Assembly: GCA_023415335.1 (NCBI GenBank) | Contig: JAEZLD010000143.1 | Coordinates: 1-17,537 of the forward strand | DNA length: 17,537 nucleotides | Direction: 5' to 3' | Source: Bacillota bacterium | Lineage (GTDB): Bacteria; Bacillota; Clostridia; Clostridiales; Caloramatoraceae | In this document: positions 14,925-17,537 of the stretch, one piece after another | Layout: every line of letters starts with the position of its first letter | How positions within the stretch are numbered: position 1 is the first letter of the stretch | Notes under the pieces: generated by a model | The model's database searches: none | Seen by the model: only the letters and a program-made list of their open reading frames with translations | Told to the model about the DNA's origin: nothing | Translations under genes and position numbers: made by a program

Positions 14925-16346
14925 ATGAGTTTAAAAGGTTTATTTTCAGTTAAGGACATGACTAAGGGAGCTCCCTGGAAGCGCATTGCAGAGTTTGCTG
15001 TGCCTATGCTTATAGGGAATATAGCCCAGCAGATGTATAATACGGCAGATTCCGTAATAGTTGGCCAGTATGTAGGTGACAATGCACTGGCGGCAGTTGG
15101 AAGCGCGTCCCCAATACTTAATCTGTTGCTTGCAGTGTTTGTTGGACTTGCTACGGGAGCCAGCATAACCATATCACAAAGCTTTGGAGCTAAGGACAGA
15201 GAGTCTCTTTCCATATATATTGGAAACTGTATAACCCTTGCAGGCATAGCCACTCTTGTAATTATGGTTATAGGCCCCCTGGTTACAATGCCTATGCTAC
15301 GTCTTTTGAATACGCCGTCATCTATCATAGACTGGTGTGCCAGCTATCTTAATATATATTTTATTGGAATAGCAGGCTTTTTCTTCTACAATATGTTCTC
15401 TGGCATACTAAGAGGAATGGGGGATTCCCTATCTGCTCTGGCATTTCTTCTGGTGGCAGCAGCCTTGAACGTAGGGCTGGATTTACTTTTTGTTGCTAAG
15501 TTTAATATGGGGGTTGCAGGAGTATCCCTGGCCACAGTTATTGCTCAGGGAATATCTGCGGCTTTATGTCTTATAAAGCTCATGGGAATGAGGGATGTAT
15601 TTGACCTGAACCTTGAATCGCTGAAGCTTAAGCGTGCATACTCCCAGAAGGTAATAAAAATCGGCATACCCTCAGGAGTTACCCAGGGTATAATGTCAAT
15701 TTCAATGCTGGTTGTCCAGTCTCTTACCAACAGCATGGGAGAGCTTGTTATAGCATGCAGCGTATTAATTATGAGGGTTGATGGCTTTGCCATGATGCCC
15801 AATATGTCATTCGGAAATGCCATGAGTGTATATACGGGACAGAATGTGGGTGCAGGAAAGCTGGACCGTGTATCCTCTGGAGTCAAGCAGGGAAGCACAA
15901 TGGCACTGGCCTTCTCAGGAATAATTACTGTTGTGTTGCTCTTTTTTGGTCATTACCTTTTTGGCATATTCACTAAAACAACTGGGCTTATTAATCTTGC
16001 AGTACGTATGATGAGGATACTTGCTGCAGGCTATCTGTGTGTTTCCATATCCCAGTGCTTGGGAGGAACTATGCGTGGAGCAGGGGACACGGTTACTCCT
16101 ATGTGGATATCCATCATATCCACCATATGTCTGCGAATTCCAGTAGCCTACGGACTTGCCGCACTTACCAGAAGTGAACAATATCCAAACGGCAGACCTG
16201 AGGCATTATATGTATCTCTATTGGTTTCTTGGGCCATGGGTGCTGTAATATCCTTTATAGCGTTTAAAATAGGAAAGTGGAGAAATAAGGTGAAGGAGAC
16301 ATGTGATGCCGGAAGCTACGCGCCGGATGAGGGCATGTATGCATAA
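14925..16346 (+). CDS. MATE-family multidrug/metabolite exporter
   Basis: A 473-residue polytopic inner-membrane protein of the MATE (NorM/DinF) family, which exports organic cations or metabolites in exchange for Na+ or H+. The usual MATE marks are visible: the first helix region IAEFAVPMLIGNIAQQMYNTADSVIVG (about 21-47), VGDNALAAVGSASPI (50-64), GLATGASITISQSFGAKD (74-91), and the pseudo-symmetric pair SGILRGMGD (159-167) in the first half and GGTMRGAGD (380-388) in the second, showing the two six-helix halves. Length and about twelve hydrophobic segments are normal. GGAGG lies 12 bases before the ATG. It has its own promoter and terminator, so it is probably not part of the ior operon. The substrate cannot be inferred. 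Confidence 0.93.
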   Translation: MSLKGLFSVKDMTKGAPWKRIAEFAVPMLIGNIAQQMYNTADSVIVGQYVGDNALAAVGSASPILNLLLAVFVGLATGASITISQSFGAKDRESLSIYIGNCITLAGIATLVIMVIGPLVTMPMLRLLNTPSSIIDWCASYLNIYFIGIAGFFFYNMFSGILRGMGDSLSALAFLLVAAALNVGLDLLFVAKFNMGVAGVSLATVIAQGISAALCLIKLMGMRDVFDLNLESLKLKRAYSQKVIKIGIPSGVTQGIMSISMLVVQSLTNSMGELVIACSVLIMRVDGFAMMPNMSFGNAMSVYTGQNVGAGKLDRVSSGVKQGSTMALAFSGIITVVLLFFGHYLFGIFTKTTGLINLAVRMMRILAAGYLCVSISQCLGGTMRGAGDTVTPMWISIISTICLRIPVAYGLAALTRSEQYPNGRPEALYVSLLVSWAMGAVISFIAFKIGKWRNKVKETCDAGSYAPDEGMYA

Positions 16347-16360
16347 TTTCATATAACAGA

Positions 16361-16425
16361 TAAAGGGGCATATGGCTAAGGGATTACTGATTTTTAATCA
16401 CTTAAGCTACAGCCCCTTTATTTTT
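16361..16425 (+). terminator. Terminator of the MATE gene
   Basis: TAAAGGGGC (16361-16369) pairs perfectly with GCCCCTTTA (16412-16420). Inside it a nested stem pairs GCTAAG-GATTA with TAATC-CTTA-GC. TTTTTA follows the outer stem, giving a long intrinsic terminator about 15 bases after the stop codon. Confidence 0.85.
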
Positions 16426-16565
16426 ACTTTAATAATACATGATAATAAAATAGATATTATTCGGATTTAGCTAGACTATAGATTGTATGTGTTGGATAAA
16501 TATGGTAATATAAAATTAAATATTGCGGTATTTGCATTCATTGGTTTGAGAATCGAATTATGTGA

Positions 16566-16736
16566 GAGAACGTAGCAACCTTGAATTTGAGCAAGGAAGA
16601 AGAATACTATCGTTGTGATGTGATGGTTATTTCTTTTTTGTCCATAACGAAAAAATTTTATGAGATTAAAGGTGTAAAATTGAGGAATTACCTTAATGCC
16701 AAATCAAATCGGCAAATTGATTTGAAAAGGAGATAG
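16566..16736 (+). pseudogene. Possible remnant of a small gene before the HECGH protein
   Basis: A frame of 56 codons is open from just after a TGA at 16563 to the TAG at 16734. It has no good ATG start (TTG at 16581, ATG at 16623) and no clear ribosome binding site. Its reading contains LSKEEEYYRCDVMVISFL followed by a Lys/Asn-rich tail, which recalls the opening of small Clostridial SHOCT-domain proteins, but the tail does not fit well. It may be a decayed small gene or a chance frame. The rest of 16426-16565 is AT-rich and shows nothing recognisable. Confidence 0.2.
16728..16732 (+). promoter_or_regulatory. Ribosome binding site that supports a TTG start
   Basis: AGGAG (within AAAAGGAG) is eight bases before the TTG at 16741. 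The next in-frame ATG at 16768 has no such site, so the TTG is preferred. Confidence 0.6.
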
Positions 16737-16740
16737 TAAT

Positions 16741-17394
16741 TTGAGAAAACACATTGAAGTAAAGAAAATGATAGTATGGTTTTTTGTTTGTTTATTTATT
16801 TTTATATTTTCGACTTTTTTACATGAATGTGGGCATGGTTTATCAAACAAAATAAATGGTGTTTCTGTTAGCACCGGCTTTAATAGAGTTGGTAATGCTT
16901 ATGCTTTTCCAAATAATAATAACTTCAGAACAGGATTTGAAGAAACACAATCTTTTTTACTGGATTTTGGTGTTCCGCTTACTTTGCTATTGGCAGTCCT
17001 CTTTACCCTTCTTCTTTATAGAAAAAAAGAATTGAAATCATGGGGGGGGATTATAGTTGCTGGTTTTGCGCTGTGTAATTCTATTATAAGGTTAGTCCCC
17101 TGCGTAATTGTTGTAATGAATTCTTTTCTAACAGGATCCCTGCATATGGAAGATGAAGTACAAACAGGACAATTATTAGTTGAACAGACTGGTGTAAGCT
17201 GGTTATTGTTTATACCATTGATTATATCCATAACGATTTCTCTAATTTGCTTTATATTGTCTATTAAGAGGTGTAAGAAAATAGAATACTTAAAGTTCAG
17301 AGGAATGTGGACTTGTTTTTGGGTTGCCTATATTGTTTCATTTATAATAGAAAACTATTTGGACACGATTATTCGAATAAACTGGATAGCATAG
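16741..17394 (+). CDS. Small membrane protein with HExxH motif (M50-like putative metalloprotease)
   Basis: A 217-residue membrane protein. The first hydrophobic helix (about 10-27) runs straight into HECGH (residues 28-32), an HExxH zinc-binding motif at the membrane edge as in site-2-protease-like M50 peptidases. Further hydrophobic segments lie at about 72-92, 103-128, 153-175 and 189-206, giving some five helices. A classical NPxPxxxxDG third-ligand motif is not seen; Asp138 or Glu137 in HMEDE after the third helix could be the third zinc ligand. Start is TTG. Base use is clearly more AT-rich (AAT, TTT, ATT) than in the genes before it, which suggests a separate origin. A G8 run at 17042-17049 encodes Trp-Gly-Gly and is prone to slippage. 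No partner gene is visible, so the substrate is unknown. Confidence 0.65.
   Translation: MRKHIEVKKMIVWFFVCLFIFIFSTFLHECGHGLSNKINGVSVSTGFNRVGNAYAFPNNNNFRTGFEETQSFLLDFGVPLTLLLAVLFTLLLYRKKELKSWGGIIVAGFALCNSIIRLVPCVIVVMNSFLTGSLHMEDEVQTGQLLVEQTGVSWLLFIPLIISITISLICFILSIKRCKKIEYLKFRGMWTCFWVAYIVSFIIENYLDTIIRINWIA
17042..17049 (+). repeat. G8 homopolymer inside the HECGH protein gene
   Basis: Eight G in a row within an otherwise AT-rich coding sequence, at codons for residues 101-103. Such runs change length during replication and could switch the gene on or off by frameshift. Confidence 0.9.
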
Positions 17395-17452
17395 CTGACG
17401 AATAAATTATAGCTTTACAGGGAAAATAAATCTTGCTATTGTACAATCAAAT

Positions 17453-17496
17453 AGTAACACAGCAGCTAATTATAACCGATTAGCTGCTGTGTTACT
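17453..17496 (+). terminator. Perfect 18-bp hairpin terminator
   Basis: Bases 17453-17470 pair without mismatch with 17479-17496 around an 8-base loop, then TTTATAT follows. It sits 58 bases after the stop of the HECGH gene and probably ends it. The remaining 17497-17537 holds no recognisable feature. Confidence 0.8.
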
Positions 17497-17537
17497 TTAT
17501 ATAAGGCTCTCAATTATTCTCTCTTTGACTCACATTT

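Noticed and set aside
1..17537. CRISPR array, tRNA/rRNA genes, insertion sequence or integrase
   Set aside because: No regularly spaced repeats, no cloverleaf or rRNA sequence, and no transposase or recombinase motif was seen.

Overview
The window reads as low-to-mid-GC Clostridia (Bacillota) DNA, probably from a strict anaerobe that ferments amino acids. Supporting signs are the one-chain PurL with a fused glutaminase domain, AGGAGG-type ribosome binding sites, heavy use of ATA (Ile) and AGG/AGA (Arg) codons, Rho-independent hairpin terminators after most transcription units, and a ferredoxin-dependent 2-oxoacid oxidoreductase (iorAB) joined to a butyrate-kinase-family gene. Genus cannot be fixed from the sequence.

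Layout: (1) 1-5400 is the end of a purine biosynthesis operon: the 3' part of an AICAR transformylase gene (purH type), then purD and purL, tightly packed and closed by a hairpin terminator. (2) 5538-7047 holds a monocistronic M20 dipeptidase gene (pepV) with its own extended -10 promoter and a bidirectional terminator shared with the convergent gene that follows. (3) 7045-9791 is a divergent pair: a minus-strand AraC-type regulator with two tandem AraC DNA-binding domains, and a plus-strand LOR/SDH (TIGR00300/AgrE C-terminal-like, ornithine-cyclodeaminase-related) enzyme. They are separated by 329 bp carrying promoters and two palindromes. (4) 9989-14761 is a minus-strand XRE-type regulator divergent from an iorA-iorB-buk operon, with a long AT-rich control region (567 bp) that repeats a TARTAAAC motif six times. 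(5) 14835-16425 is a MATE-family exporter with its own promoter, hairpin leader and terminator. (6) 16426-17537 is a visibly more AT-rich tail with a possible gene remnant, a small membrane protein with an HExxH zinc-protease motif and a G8 run, and a perfect 18-bp terminator hairpin.

How the genes fit together: purH/purD/purL are housekeeping. PepV would release free amino acids from dipeptides. The LOR/SDH enzyme probably acts on a basic amino acid such as ornithine. IorAB would oxidise aryl- or branched 2-oxoacids from transaminated amino acids to acyl-CoA, giving reduced ferredoxin, and the Buk-family kinase would make ATP from the matching acyl phosphate. The two divergently placed regulators are the likely local controllers of their neighbours. 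No mobile element, CRISPR array, rRNA or tRNA was recognised. The most interesting points are the iorAB-buk energy module with its repeated-motif control region, the tandem-AraC/LOR-SDH pair, and the HECGH membrane protein with a homopolymer run.
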